A stretch of DNA of 64,000 nucleotides from Colimorpha sp045222295 (GTDB lineage Bacteria; Bacteroidota; Bacteroidia; Bacteroidales; P3). The number at the start of each line of letters is the position of its first letter. The first letter of the stretch is position 1. Below, in pieces: positions 1-7,857 of the stretch. The translations under genes were made by a program, and so were the position numbers. The stretch is from positions 186,001 to 250,000 of the forward strand of contig JBGUXP010000006.1 in assembly GCA_045222295.1 (NCBI GenBank), given 5' to 3'. Below the pieces are notes generated by a model. The model did not search any database and was not told where the DNA came from. It was given only the letters and a program-made list of their open reading frames with translations.

Positions 1-18
1 GGGAGGCTTCCTTGCCGT

Positions 19-2460
19 TTATTTTCCTCTCTGTTGGCCGCCGGACACGATGCCCTCTTTGCTGCTGTCGCCCAGTTCCATCTTGCCGAAGCGCAGGGTG
101 ACGCCGAAGGTGATGCTCTGCGAATTAAACGAGCTGTTCCTGCTCGACGGAGCGTAGGGGTTGATGCTGCTGGAATTCCAGCTGTAAGAGTGGAAAATGT
201 CGTAGACATTGAGGTAGAAGGAGAGTTTGCGGTCGAAGAGGTCGGCACTGGCACTGAATTCAGCCCCCCACCGCGGTTCGGAGATTTGGAAAGCCGACCA
301 GCCGTGCGATTGACTGGAATAGTAGCCTGTTGCCGACAGCCATATCAAGTTGAAGACTTTGACACGCGTGTTGAGGCGTATGTCGAAGGAGGTCTTCTCG
401 TCCTCCATCCATTCGTCTGTGTGCACCATTGTGCGGTACCAGTCGTTCTTTATTGTTCCGCTGAGGGACATGGAGAAGAGTGCCGACGGACGCCAACGGC
501 CGTAGGCAGAAAGTGTTATGCGACGGCTATCTTTGGCGTTGAAGGGTCTGGATGTCATCACATAACGGCCGAAAAAGGAGCTGTAGTCGGGCAGGCTGAT
601 TTCCTCAGCCACGTTGGTGTACCACATAAAGCTAGTGTTGATGCCGATGGAGTGTCCTTGTTCGAAATATTTGTCGTAGCTGAATCCCAGGTCGTGTGTG
701 TAGCTGCTGCCGAGGTTGGGGTTGCCAGTGCTGTAGCTGTCGGTGCCATATGTCTCGTAGCGGTTTAGTTGGTCGGCCGTAGGTGGTGTGATGCTGCTCG
801 AGTAGTCGAGGCTGAAGGAGTGCATGCTTTCGGTGTTGTATAGCAGGGTGATGCTGGGGGAGAAGTAGAGGAATCCCACCGTGGTGTCGTATTCCGGCTG
901 GTGGATATGTGAGGCGCTACTGATGTCGTAGTACAGATTGCCACCGATGCGAAGGGTGAAGTTGCCGAATTTGCGTCGCCAAGAGAGGTAGATTCGTGAG
1001 TCGTATTCAGGATTGTCGGTGGAGTCCGACCGCAGGGCATCGCAGTGATAAAGTCCGTCGGCGCCCAATGTATCGCGATGGTTGCTGGAGGGATTGTTTC
1101 TCATTGAGAAGCCGATGCCTGCTTCCAGTTCGCCATTATTGCTGTAGGGCCACGAATAGTCAAGACTCATGTCTAAATTGTGGTAGGAAAAATTATTCGA
1201 CTCTTTCTCGTCGAAACTCATCTGGGGTTGAACATCATAGTGGTTCCAACTTGTGGAGGTGGGTGAGCCGAGGGTGCCGCCGCCGGAGCCGAAGGCGCTG
1301 AACGAGAGAGCATGCCCCTCATTGTTGAATTTGTGCTGGAAGTTCAGTCCGCCGTAGCCCCAGAAGTTGCTATTATCGTAATCGGAGTGAGAGTTGTAGC
1401 TGTAGTCCTCCATGGTGGTACCTATCAGTTCGCGCCTCACCGTGCGGCCGTCGTTGACGTTGCTCGACCATGAGGGGTAAAGGTTGAAGAAGGTCGAGAG
1501 GGTGTTCATCGTGTCGAAATCGTAGCTGAAACTGAGGCTGGCGTTTGCGTTGTGTTCACGACTGGTGGTGGTCGACTTGTAGTTGTATTCGCGCACCATC
1601 ACGCTGTCTTCGTTGTAGTAGTTGCCGCCGCCGTCCGTCTCGTTCTCATATCCCTCGCGGCTGTAGCGCACGTATGCGTTGAAGCGTAGCTTTTCATTGG
1701 CATAGGCGTAGGAGACGAAGGGGGACAATGCGGGGCTCGACGAGCCATAGGCTCCGAAACTGAGGTAGGAATTCCGTATCAGGTTCTGTTGTGTCCGGAT
1801 ATTGATGACCGGTCCCTTGCCACCGTACTTGGCCGAGGGGTACTCGATGGCTTCTATGCTGCTGATTTGGTCGGCGGTAAGGGTTTTGATATACTGCTTC
1901 AGCATGTCGTCTGTGTAGTGCGACTCACGGTCGTTGATATACACCTTCACCTCTTTGCCGTTGAGCGTGATATTGCCGTCGCCGTCTACTTGCACGCCCG
2001 GGGCGCTCTGTAAGGCGTCCTGGGCAGTGCCGTTTTGGATGGTGGGATCTTCGCTGACATTGTAGATTTTCTTTTCTCCGTCGATGGAATAGATGGGTTT
2101 CCTCGCTGTGATATTCACCGCGTCGAGGGTGGTGGCACCCTCTTTCATCTGCAGGATGCCGAGGTTGATTTTTGTAGCGTTGGAACTGTCGTTCACAGGC
2201 AGCCAGAGTGTCTCAAAGCCTATGGCTGAGATTCGCAGTAGGGTGGAGGTCGTGTCACCCTCCAGGGTGAAGCGCCCTCGATCGTCGCTGGTGGTGCCGC
2301 GCACGAAGGTGCTGTCTGTCGCTCGCAGCAGGACGATATTGCCATAGGCTACCGCCTGCTCTGTGTTCTCCTTGCGCAGGGTACCGCTGATTTGAGTTTG
2401 TGCGTGAATGCTGCCGCAACCGGCAAGCAGCATTGTGAGATAAAAAAGAGTGTGTCTCAT
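19..2460 (-). CDS. Outer membrane beta-barrel protein with carboxypeptidase-regulatory-like domain and TonB-receptor-type plug
   Basis: An 813-residue outer membrane protein. The N-terminus is a signal peptide ending near SIHAQ; an LAGC sequence inside it could be read as a lipobox, but a normal signal peptidase I cut fits a barrel protein better. Residues about 22-105 look like the CarboxypepD_reg-like beta-sandwich of Bacteroidota receptors, residues about 115-220 like a plug (DALQSAPGVQVDGDGNITLNGKEV region), and the rest is aromatic-rich alternating beta strands. This is the architecture of the outer membrane beta-barrel (OMP_b-brl_3) family, related to TonB-dependent receptors but not SusC. 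No SusD partner is adjacent and the substrate is unknown. It lies 46 bases downstream of the SprT-like gene and may be co-transcribed with it. Confidence 0.85.
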   Translation of the reverse strand: MRHTLFYLTMLLAGCGSIHAQTQISGTLRKENTEQAVAYGNIVLLRATDSTFVRGTTSDDRGRFTLEGDTTSTLLRISAIGFETLWLPVNDSSNATKINLGILQMKEGATTLDAVNITARKPIYSIDGEKKIYNVSEDPTIQNGTAQDALQSAPGVQVDGDGNITLNGKEVKVYINDRESHYTDDMLKQYIKTLTADQISSIEAIEYPSAKYGGKGPVINIRTQQNLIRNSYLSFGAYGSSSPALSPFVSYAYANEKLRFNAYVRYSREGYENETDGGGNYYNEDSVMVREYNYKSTTTSREHNANASLSFSYDFDTMNTLSTFFNLYPSWSSNVNDGRTVRRELIGTTMEDYSYNSHSDYDNSNFWGYGGLNFQHKFNNEGHALSFSAFGSGGGTLGSPTSTSWNHYDVQPQMSFDEKESNNFSYHNLDMSLDYSWPYSNNGELEAGIGFSMRNNPSSNHRDTLGADGLYHCDALRSDSTDNPEYDSRIYLSWRRKFGNFTLRIGGNLYYDISSASHIHQPEYDTTVGFLYFSPSITLLYNTESMHSFSLDYSSSITPPTADQLNRYETYGTDSYSTGNPNLGSSYTHDLGFSYDKYFEQGHSIGINTSFMWYTNVAEEISLPDYSSFFGRYVMTSRPFNAKDSRRITLSAYGRWRPSALFSMSLSGTIKNDWYRTMVHTDEWMEDEKTSFDIRLNTRVKVFNLIWLSATGYYSSQSHGWSAFQISEPRWGAEFSASADLFDRKLSFYLNVYDIFHSYSWNSSSINPYAPSSRNSSFNSQSITFGVTLRFGKMELGDSSKEGIVSGGQQRGK

Positions 2461-2506
2461 TTTGGATAATGTTTAGTGTTGTTATTGGATTAATATGGTG
2501 TGTTCT

Positions 2507-3127
2507 CTAAGGTGGAGTGGTTTCAGCGCTTCCGCTGACCAGATATTGGCGGCCTGTGGCCAGGTCGGTGCAGAGCCAGCGGGTACGGCGGCGTTCGTTG
2601 GCTTCGAAGAGGGTGGAGGGTCTGCTTTTCAGACGGAAGCGGTCCCCAGGCTGTAGACTGTCGAGGGTCTGCAGGTCGGGGTTGTAGTCTGGGTCGTAGC
2701 GATGTAGTGTGGCCTCAATCTCTTTGCCCACAGGATGGGAGAGGGGGATGCGGCGAGTGTATTTCGCCAACAAAGGCTGCACCTCGGGAGGAAATAACGA
2801 CGCATGCTGCTTCAGTAACAGGGCGTATTCCTCCTGCCACTCGTGGCCGTGGGGCTGTACCCCCTTATATTTCAAATGCGTCTCCAGATGGGCGGCTTCG
2901 TGGAGGAAGACCCAGAGGAAGAAGAAGGGGTTGAGGTTTCCGTTGATGGAAATCTCGTGGAACGGATGGTCAGGACGTGGCCAGCGATAGTCGCCTAGTT
3001 TCGACATCCGCTCGAGTGTAATATGGAAATGTACTTTGTGGAAGTTGAGATAGTCGTATACCCAATTTACAGCCTCTGCAGGCAGGTGATTGCCCAGTAT
3101 GCGGCGATATTTCTCTTCGTTGGTCAT
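2507..3127 (-). CDS. SprT-like zinc metallopeptidase-domain protein
   Basis: A 206-residue protein with the SprT-like zinc motif HEAAH at residues 76-80 and a probable third ligand in PHGHEW near residue 93-95. Members of this family (SprT, Spartan-type) are DNA-associated or poorly characterised metalloproteases; the C-terminal 50 residues form a small basic beta-rich tail (FEANERRRTRW). The frame stays open upstream for another 49 codons, but those bases encode a separate small lipoprotein in another frame. The ATG at 3127 overlaps that lipoprotein's stop as TGATG and starts MTNEEKYRRIL, so I prefer it. The overlap suggests translational coupling. Confidence 0.85.
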   Translation of the reverse strand: MTNEEKYRRILGNHLPAEAVNWVYDYLNFHKVHFHITLERMSKLGDYRWPRPDHPFHEISINGNLNPFFFLWVFLHEAAHLETHLKYKGVQPHGHEWQEEYALLLKQHASLFPPEVQPLLAKYTRRIPLSHPVGKEIEATLHRYDPDYNPDLQTLDSLQPGDRFRLKSRPSTLFEANERRRTRWLCTDLATGRQYLVSGSAETTPP

Positions 3128-3255
3128 CAGAATGAGGGACAATCGCAGTGGCTGCGGTGATGTTTGTGCATATTGACGCTGCTGCCACAGGAGCTGCAGA
3201 CAACTCCCGCCACTAGCAGTAATGCAAACCATATCAGAATACTTCTTTTTCTCAT
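3127..3255 (-). CDS. Small lipoprotein with His/Cys-rich tail, coupled to the SprT-like gene
   Basis: A 42-codon frame beginning MRKRSILIWFALLLVAGVVC, with a basic start, a hydrophobic core and cysteines at positions 20 and 23 that could take a lipid. The mature part is only about 20 residues and is rich in metal-binding side chains (HKHHRSHCDC). Its TGA stop overlaps the ATG of the SprT-like gene. The signal-peptide pattern, the exact stop-start overlap and the sensible composition argue for a real gene. The His/Cys tail could bind zinc or another metal, which would fit the neighbouring zinc protein, but that is inference. Confidence 0.6.
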   Translation of the reverse strand: MRKRSILIWFALLLVAGVVCSSCGSSVNMHKHHRSHCDCPSF

Positions 3256-3309
3256 AGCTTCTTTTAAAACGCAATAGAATCTTTTTTATTATATTCCTGG
3301 AAAAAAATG

Positions 3310-3317
3310 TATTTTTG
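3310..3317 (+). promoter_or_regulatory. Bacteroidota-type -7 promoter element upstream of the M1 peptidase gene
   Basis: TATTTTTG followed by CA, 20 bases before the ATG at 3338, matching the TAnnTTTG(CA) element. The leader would be very short. The opposite strand carries the lipoprotein/SprT pair, so the 82-base gap is a divergent promoter region. Confidence 0.65.
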
Positions 3318-3337
3318 CACTTTAAAATGTTTGCACG

Positions 3338-5635
3338 ATGAAACTGTCAAAAATCTTTTCCTTGTTGATTCTAACCTCTTTGTGCGGTACGGTTGTCCGG
3401 GCACAGATGCAGGATTCGGTCGACGTGCTCGATTATGATATCAGCCTAGACCTCAGTCAGGCAGCCCCTTGTCCGGGCGACGCTACGGTGAGCATGAAGT
3501 TATTGCGCCCCTGCGCAAGCATCGGCCTGTCGCTTATCGGCACAGTGGACTCAGTGGAGGTCGCCGGTGTGGCGGTTAACAATCCCGACCTCGAGGCGCT
3601 TCCCACGGCTGGCATCGCTGTCGGCCAAGAGTTCACGGTTCGTGTGTGGTATCATGTCACGGGCTATGTGGAACCGCTGGATTTAGGTGGCCTGCATCTC
3701 AATAATAATATGAGCTATAACTTCGGTGCCGCCTTTGAGCCCGACCCACATCCGTTTGGACGTGCATGGTTCCCCTGCCGTGACAATTTCCATGATAAGG
3801 CCACCTATACCCTCCGCATGAAGACCAAGGCGGGTTGGACGGCCGAATGTAGCGGCATACGCCAGAGCGTCTCTACTGACAGTGACGGCTGCGAGAGTTC
3901 CGTGTGGCGTATTGCACAACCTATACCTACTTATATTGCTTCGATAAGCCAGGCCAACTGGACACGTATTCAGGACACCATCTCTTCCCTTTATGGCGAC
4001 TACCCGCTGACCATTGGCTACACGAGTGCCGCGAGAGGTTTGGTTATTCGTGCTTTCGCCCAGCTAGACTCGGTAGTGCCGATGTTTGAGCGTTGTTTCG
4101 GCCCTTACCGATGGGGACGCATCGGCTATATCGGCACGACTCAGGGGTCGATGGAGCATGTCAACAATATCGCCCTCTATTCGGGCTTTATCTCAGCGAT
4201 ATCGGAAGCGGCTCAGACGACTATTGCCCATGAATTAGGACATGCATGGTTTGGTAACCTCGTCACCTGTGCCACTGAAGGCGACATGTGGATTAACGAG
4301 GGTGGCGCCTCATTCACCGCCGAGGTAGGCATGGAGGCCGTCAAAGGTCGCGCCGCGAGCAACGAATACTACCAGCGTTACTTGGAGGCGGTGTTGCGCA
4401 CTACCCATATCGAGGACGATGGCTACCGGGCTCTTCACGGTATTCCACACCAGTATACTTATGGTCATACCTCTTATAAAAAGGGATGGATGGTGTGGCA
4501 CACGTTGCGCGGATACCTCGGCGAGGAACTTTTCTATAGTTCCTTGAGAACACTGATGGAGCGTTGCGCCTTCGGCACGCTGGATGCTTACCAATTGCGC
4601 GACTCGCTGAGCCTTTACACCGGTGTTGACTTGACGGACTTCTTTAATTTCCATGTCTTCAGCCCTGGTTTTGTAGATTACCATGTGGAGATGACCGACG
4701 TCAGTGAGAACGCTGCAACGATAAGGGTGCGTCAGCAGACTGTGGCAACATCGCAGACAGTGAACACCAACCGTGTGCCGGTGGCCATCTATGGTTATAT
4801 TGACGAACGGCTCGATTCTGTCAAGCGGTGGGTAGAGTTCGAAGGTCTCGAGGGCAGCGCCTCTTTCGTAGGGCTCCCCTTCCGGCCAGCGTTTTGCATG
4901 ATAGACTGTGACTATGAGATTTCGGACGCTGCCATAGTGGCGGGACTTCATCATTTTGGCTATGAGGAGCCTGTGGCGAGACACTTGGCGCATGTGAAAG
5001 TCGACTCTGAAGGCGATGTGGATATCCGCATCGAACATCATATGGCACCGGCCACGGGTGACCTGCCTGGGGGAGTGGTGCGTCGTGCCAACCGCTATTG
5101 GATGCTGCGTGGCAACTGGGATATCGCCGATAGTGTGGATCTATGGTTCCGCTATGTGCGCACGGGCTATACCGACGGAGCCTATCCCAATCTCGACCGT
5201 GGGTTCTACTCCAAGGCAGCCACTGCCGACTCGCTGGGCCTCTTCTACCGGCCCAATAGTTCCTCCCCTTGGACGTTGGTCTCCCGTACACGTTCCGGAA
5301 ATGCCAATGAGGGTTGGCTTGTAGGACGTGGCGTTTTGCCGGGTGAATACACGCTGGCGGTGGTCGATTTCGAGCACCTTTCTATCAATCAGTCGTCGCC
5401 CGTTGACATTCAGCTCTTCCCCAACCCGCTGGGACAGGGAGAGTCGCTGACTGTAGAGGTGGATTCCGACGAGCCTTTCACTGTGACGGTTTTCGATGCC
5501 GGCGGCCGTCAGGTTTGGCAAAAAATGGGTTGTCGTAATGGCCAGAAAATGACTCCCTGTCTGGCAAAAGGAACATATTTTGTCAGAATTGAAAATAATT
5601 TCATATCTTTGCAGTCGAAATTGATACAATTATGA
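3338..5635 (+). CDS. Secreted M1 family (gluzincin) aminopeptidase with T9SS type A sorting domain
   Basis: A 765-residue secreted zinc peptidase. A signal peptide (about 1-22, ending VRAQ) precedes an M1-type beta-saddle and a catalytic domain with HELGH at residues 298-302 and the second zinc ligand Glu exactly 18 residues later (WINEGG), the HExxH-x18-E spacing of family M1, including the WFGNLVT stretch after the motif. The exopeptidase motif GxMEN reads GSMEH here, so its last residue differs. The last about 75 residues (from QLFPNPLGQGES) form a typical type A sorting domain ending KLIQL, so the enzyme should be exported by the T9SS to the surface or medium. Its stop overlaps the next start as ATGA. 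Confidence 0.93.
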   Translation: MKLSKIFSLLILTSLCGTVVRAQMQDSVDVLDYDISLDLSQAAPCPGDATVSMKLLRPCASIGLSLIGTVDSVEVAGVAVNNPDLEALPTAGIAVGQEFTVRVWYHVTGYVEPLDLGGLHLNNNMSYNFGAAFEPDPHPFGRAWFPCRDNFHDKATYTLRMKTKAGWTAECSGIRQSVSTDSDGCESSVWRIAQPIPTYIASISQANWTRIQDTISSLYGDYPLTIGYTSAARGLVIRAFAQLDSVVPMFERCFGPYRWGRIGYIGTTQGSMEHVNNIALYSGFISAISEAAQTTIAHELGHAWFGNLVTCATEGDMWINEGGASFTAEVGMEAVKGRAASNEYYQRYLEAVLRTTHIEDDGYRALHGIPHQYTYGHTSYKKGWMVWHTLRGYLGEELFYSSLRTLMERCAFGTLDAYQLRDSLSLYTGVDLTDFFNFHVFSPGFVDYHVEMTDVSENAATIRVRQQTVATSQTVNTNRVPVAIYGYIDERLDSVKRWVEFEGLEGSASFVGLPFRPAFCMIDCDYEISDAAIVAGLHHFGYEEPVARHLAHVKVDSEGDVDIRIEHHMAPATGDLPGGVVRRANRYWMLRGNWDIADSVDLWFRYVRTGYTDGAYPNLDRGFYSKAATADSLGLFYRPNSSSPWTLVSRTRSGNANEGWLVGRGVLPGEYTLAVVDFEHLSINQSSPVDIQLFPNPLGQGESLTVEVDSDEPFTVTVFDAGGRQVWQKMGCRNGQKMTPCLAKGTYFVRIENNFISLQSKLIQL
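5604..5611 (+). promoter_or_regulatory. Promoter element inside the 3' end of the M1 peptidase gene
   Basis: TATCTTTG followed by CAG lies 21 bases before the ATG at 5632, within the codons of the sorting domain. It would let the next gene, and perhaps rbfA, be transcribed independently of the peptidase. The match to the phylum consensus is exact, but use is not proven. Confidence 0.5.
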
Positions 5636-6252
5636 TAAAGATAAAAACTCTCGTTTTAGTAGTGCTGGTGGGCATTTCGTTCACTTCGGCGGCACAGTAT
5701 TCTCAGCTAGGAAAAAAGAATGAATTCATGCTCAAGGTAGAAGGCGGCTATGGTTTCTTTATGGGAAATGTGGGTGAGGCCGACAAAAACACGGGTAAAT
5801 ACAATCTCGATAAGTTTCATAGCATGGCCAACCTTAATGTCATGGCCGGCGTCAATATCAGTCAGGATTGGTTCCTCGGTGCCGGCGGTGGTTTCTGCTA
5901 TTTTCTCAGTCCTAAACAGGAGACCGCGGAGTCGTTGATGGGTGCTAATTTCTTTGTCGACTTCGACTTCCGTCCCATTTGGCAGGCCGTTATGGGACTT
6001 GACTACCAACCCACTTCCATCAAGTTCGCCCCTCTGATTGGTGCCCGCCTCGGCGGTAGTGCCCTTTTCGATAACAAGATGCTCCTTACTCCCATGGCTG
6101 AGGTTTATGGCGGTCTCAACTGGTACTACTGGTACCACATCCATGGCATGCGCAATATGACCCGCAACTGGCACAGCTTCTACGCCACCATCGGAGTGGC
6201 CTATATGCAGCAAACTGTCTTTTTGCCCATTCGTTTAGGTTGGAGGTGGTAG
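5632..6252 (+). CDS. Small outer membrane beta-barrel protein, function unknown
   Basis: A 206-residue protein with a signal peptide ending SAAQ (about residue 21), followed by alternating polar/aromatic strands and a C-terminal aromatic residue (RLGWRW), as in small outer membrane barrels. No enzymatic motif is visible. It overlaps the peptidase stop by four bases and ends four bases before rbfA, so it sits in a tight operon. A promoter-like element just upstream may give it separate expression. I do not recognise a named family beyond outer membrane beta-barrel protein. Confidence 0.8.
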   Translation: MIKIKTLVLVVLVGISFTSAAQYSQLGKKNEFMLKVEGGYGFFMGNVGEADKNTGKYNLDKFHSMANLNVMAGVNISQDWFLGAGGGFCYFLSPKQETAESLMGANFFVDFDFRPIWQAVMGLDYQPTSIKFAPLIGARLGGSALFDNKMLLTPMAEVYGGLNWYYWYHIHGMRNMTRNWHSFYATIGVAYMQQTVFLPIRLGWRW

Positions 6253-6255
6253 GCT

Positions 6256-6600
6256 ATGCAGAGTACTCGACAAAATAAAATCTGCCGTCTCATCCAGCAG
6301 GATATGGGTGACATCTTCCTGCGCGAGATGAAGCCCGTCTTCGGTCAGTCGCTCATCACTGTCACCCAGGTGCGCATCACCCCTGATCTCTCCATCGCCC
6401 GCATCTATGTTTCCTTGATGATAATCGGTGGCGGAACGAAGGAAGAATTGCTGGCCTTGATTCGCGAGAATACCGCCGACCTCCGTCGTCGGCTGGGGCT
6501 TCGTGAAGGCAAGCAGTTGCGCATTATCCCCCATTTGGAGTTCTATCTCGACGATTCACTCGACTATATTGAGAATATCGAGCGCTTACTCAAGCAATAA
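6256..6600 (+). CDS. rbfA: 30S ribosome-binding factor A
   Basis: A 114-residue protein of normal length for RbfA, the cold-response factor that binds the 30S subunit and helps mature the 5' end of 16S rRNA. It shows the family's KH-like layout: N-terminal helix (RQNKICRLIQQDMGDIF), then ITVTQVRITPDLSIARIYVS, and the C-terminal strand PHLEFYLDDSLDYIENIERLL. It follows the barrel gene by three bases. Its TAA stop is the first part of a short tandem repeat that also carries the next gene's start. Confidence 0.93.
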   Translation: MQSTRQNKICRLIQQDMGDIFLREMKPVFGQSLITVTQVRITPDLSIARIYVSLMIIGGGTKEELLALIRENTADLRRRLGLREGKQLRIIPHLEFYLDDSLDYIENIERLLKQ

Positions 6601-6622
6601 CACATTAACACGTTAACACATT
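6599..6622 (+). repeat. 8-bp tandem repeat forming the rbfA-permease junction
   Basis: Three consecutive 8-base units, AACACATT, AACACGTT, AACACATT. The first overlaps the rbfA stop and the last supplies the first two bases of the TTG start of the permease gene. Nothing else lies in the spacer, so there is no Shine-Dalgarno. It is one of many micro-repeats in this window. Confidence 0.85.
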
Positions 6623-7814
6623 GAAGATTGAGGCCCTCATCGCTGTCCGCTACCTTTTCTCCCGCAAGCAGCGCTCTGTGGTCAACGTCATCTCGTGGAT
6701 TTCGCTCATTGGTCTTATGGTGAGCACTATGGCGCTCATCGTGGTGTTGTCGGTTTATAACGGTATCGGCGATATCACCAAGTCTCTCTTCAATACTTTT
6801 GACCCCGAATTGGTCATTGAACCCGCCGAGGGGCGCACGTTCCACACTGCCGATTTCGACTTGTCTGCGGACGATATTGAGTGTGTCTCGTGCATCGTCA
6901 CCGAGACGGCATGGGTTACCTATGGACAGAACCAGGCCATCGTGAAGTTGCGTGGCGTGGACGAGAACTACGCCACCATCACGGGACTCGACACCTTGCT
7001 CTCGTTGGGAGAATACCGAATGGACGGCAACAGCCTTATTGTGGGGGGGCAAATCTTCCATGAACTAGGGATGCGGATTCCTTCGGTAGTGCCTGCCGCC
7101 GTGCATATCCCCAAGCGAGGTACCACCGCGATGGGTTTTACAATGGACCAAGCATTCAATATCGGCTATGCCTACCCTGTGGCCAACTTCTTCATACAGC
7201 AGGATCTTGACCGCCAATTTGTCGTCACCGATATCGCTTTTGTGCAGCAGTTGATGAACTACGCTCCGGATGAGGTCTCCTCGTTGGCCCTCAAGCTAAA
7301 ACCTGGTACCGACCCCGACAAGGTGAAGCAGGCTCTCCACTCATCACTCATTACTCATCACTCATCACTTATTGTCAGGGACCGCTATGACCAGCAACCG
7401 CTCTACTATAAGATTTACAGCACTGAGCGCTTTGGCATCTACCTCATCCTCTCGCTCATTGTGCTCATTTCCACGCTGAGTCTGGTTGCTTCGCTGTCGC
7501 TGCTCATCATCAACAAGCGCGACGATATTTTCATCCTGCGCTCCATGGGCATGGAGCGGCGGGATCTTCGTCGGGCTTTTCTCGCCGAGGGCTTGCTGAT
7601 TTGTGCCACTGCAGCATTGGCTGGATTGTTGCTGGGGTTCATCGTGTGTTTCCTCCAGCAGCAGTTTGGAATCATCCGTATGGGCGACGGAAACTTTGTC
7701 GTCAGCGCTTTCCCCGTGGCGATGCGGGCTGTCGACTTTTTTGTCACTTTCCTCTTGGTTATGGTCATCAGCAGCCTCTCGGTGGCGCTGACCGTGAGGC
7801 GGGCGCGGATATAA
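6621..7814 (+). CDS. FtsX-like ABC transporter permease, LolC/LolE type
   Basis: A 397-residue inner membrane permease of the lipoprotein-release (LolC/E) type: one N-terminal membrane helix (about 20-48), a large periplasmic MacB-like domain, and three C-terminal helices from about residue 270 (LILSLIVLISTLSLVASLSL; LLICATAALAGLLLGFIVCF; FFVTFLLVMVISSLSVALTV). The start EALIAVRYLFSRK is typical. Such proteins work with a LolD ATPase to extract lipoproteins; no LolD is in the window. I use a TTG start because no ATG fits and the N-terminus aligns with the family. The periplasmic domain carries an in-frame micro-repeat giving HSSLITHHSSL. The first half also resembles other MacB/FtsX permeases. 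Confidence 0.85.
   Translation: MKIEALIAVRYLFSRKQRSVVNVISWISLIGLMVSTMALIVVLSVYNGIGDITKSLFNTFDPELVIEPAEGRTFHTADFDLSADDIECVSCIVTETAWVTYGQNQAIVKLRGVDENYATITGLDTLLSLGEYRMDGNSLIVGGQIFHELGMRIPSVVPAAVHIPKRGTTAMGFTMDQAFNIGYAYPVANFFIQQDLDRQFVVTDIAFVQQLMNYAPDEVSSLALKLKPGTDPDKVKQALHSSLITHHSSLIVRDRYDQQPLYYKIYSTERFGIYLILSLIVLISTLSLVASLSLLIINKRDDIFILRSMGMERRDLRRAFLAEGLLICATAALAGLLLGFIVCFLQQQFGIIRMGDGNFVVSAFPVAMRAVDFFVTFLLVMVISSLSVALTVRRARI
7339..7373 (+). repeat. 7-bp tandem repeat inside the LolC/E-type permease gene
   Basis: Five 7-base units, ACTCATC, ACTCATT, ACTCATC, ACTCATC, ACTTATT, in frame, encoding HSSLITHHSSLI in the periplasmic domain. Three units are identical to the unit found on the other strand inside tatD. 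Confidence 0.9.
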
Positions 7815-7825
7815 AGAAAAAAACG

Positions 7826-7833
7826 TATATTTG
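7826..7833 (+). promoter_or_regulatory. Promoter element for trpS
   Basis: TATATTTG followed by CA, 24 bases before the trpS ATG and 11 bases after the permease stop. It matches the phylum -7 element. Confidence 0.65.
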
Positions 7834-7857
7834 CATCTCTGAATAAAAATATTGAAA

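Noticed and set aside
19..2460. First gene as a SusC-type receptor
   Set aside because: There is no SusD partner, it is shorter than SusC, and the plug and barrel match the outer membrane beta-barrel family instead.
7339..7373. Repeats read as CRISPR or as a functional His-rich motif
   Set aside because: Units are only 7 bases with no spacers. The HHSS peptide follows from the DNA repeat and occurs in proteins of unrelated function, so metal binding is not supported.
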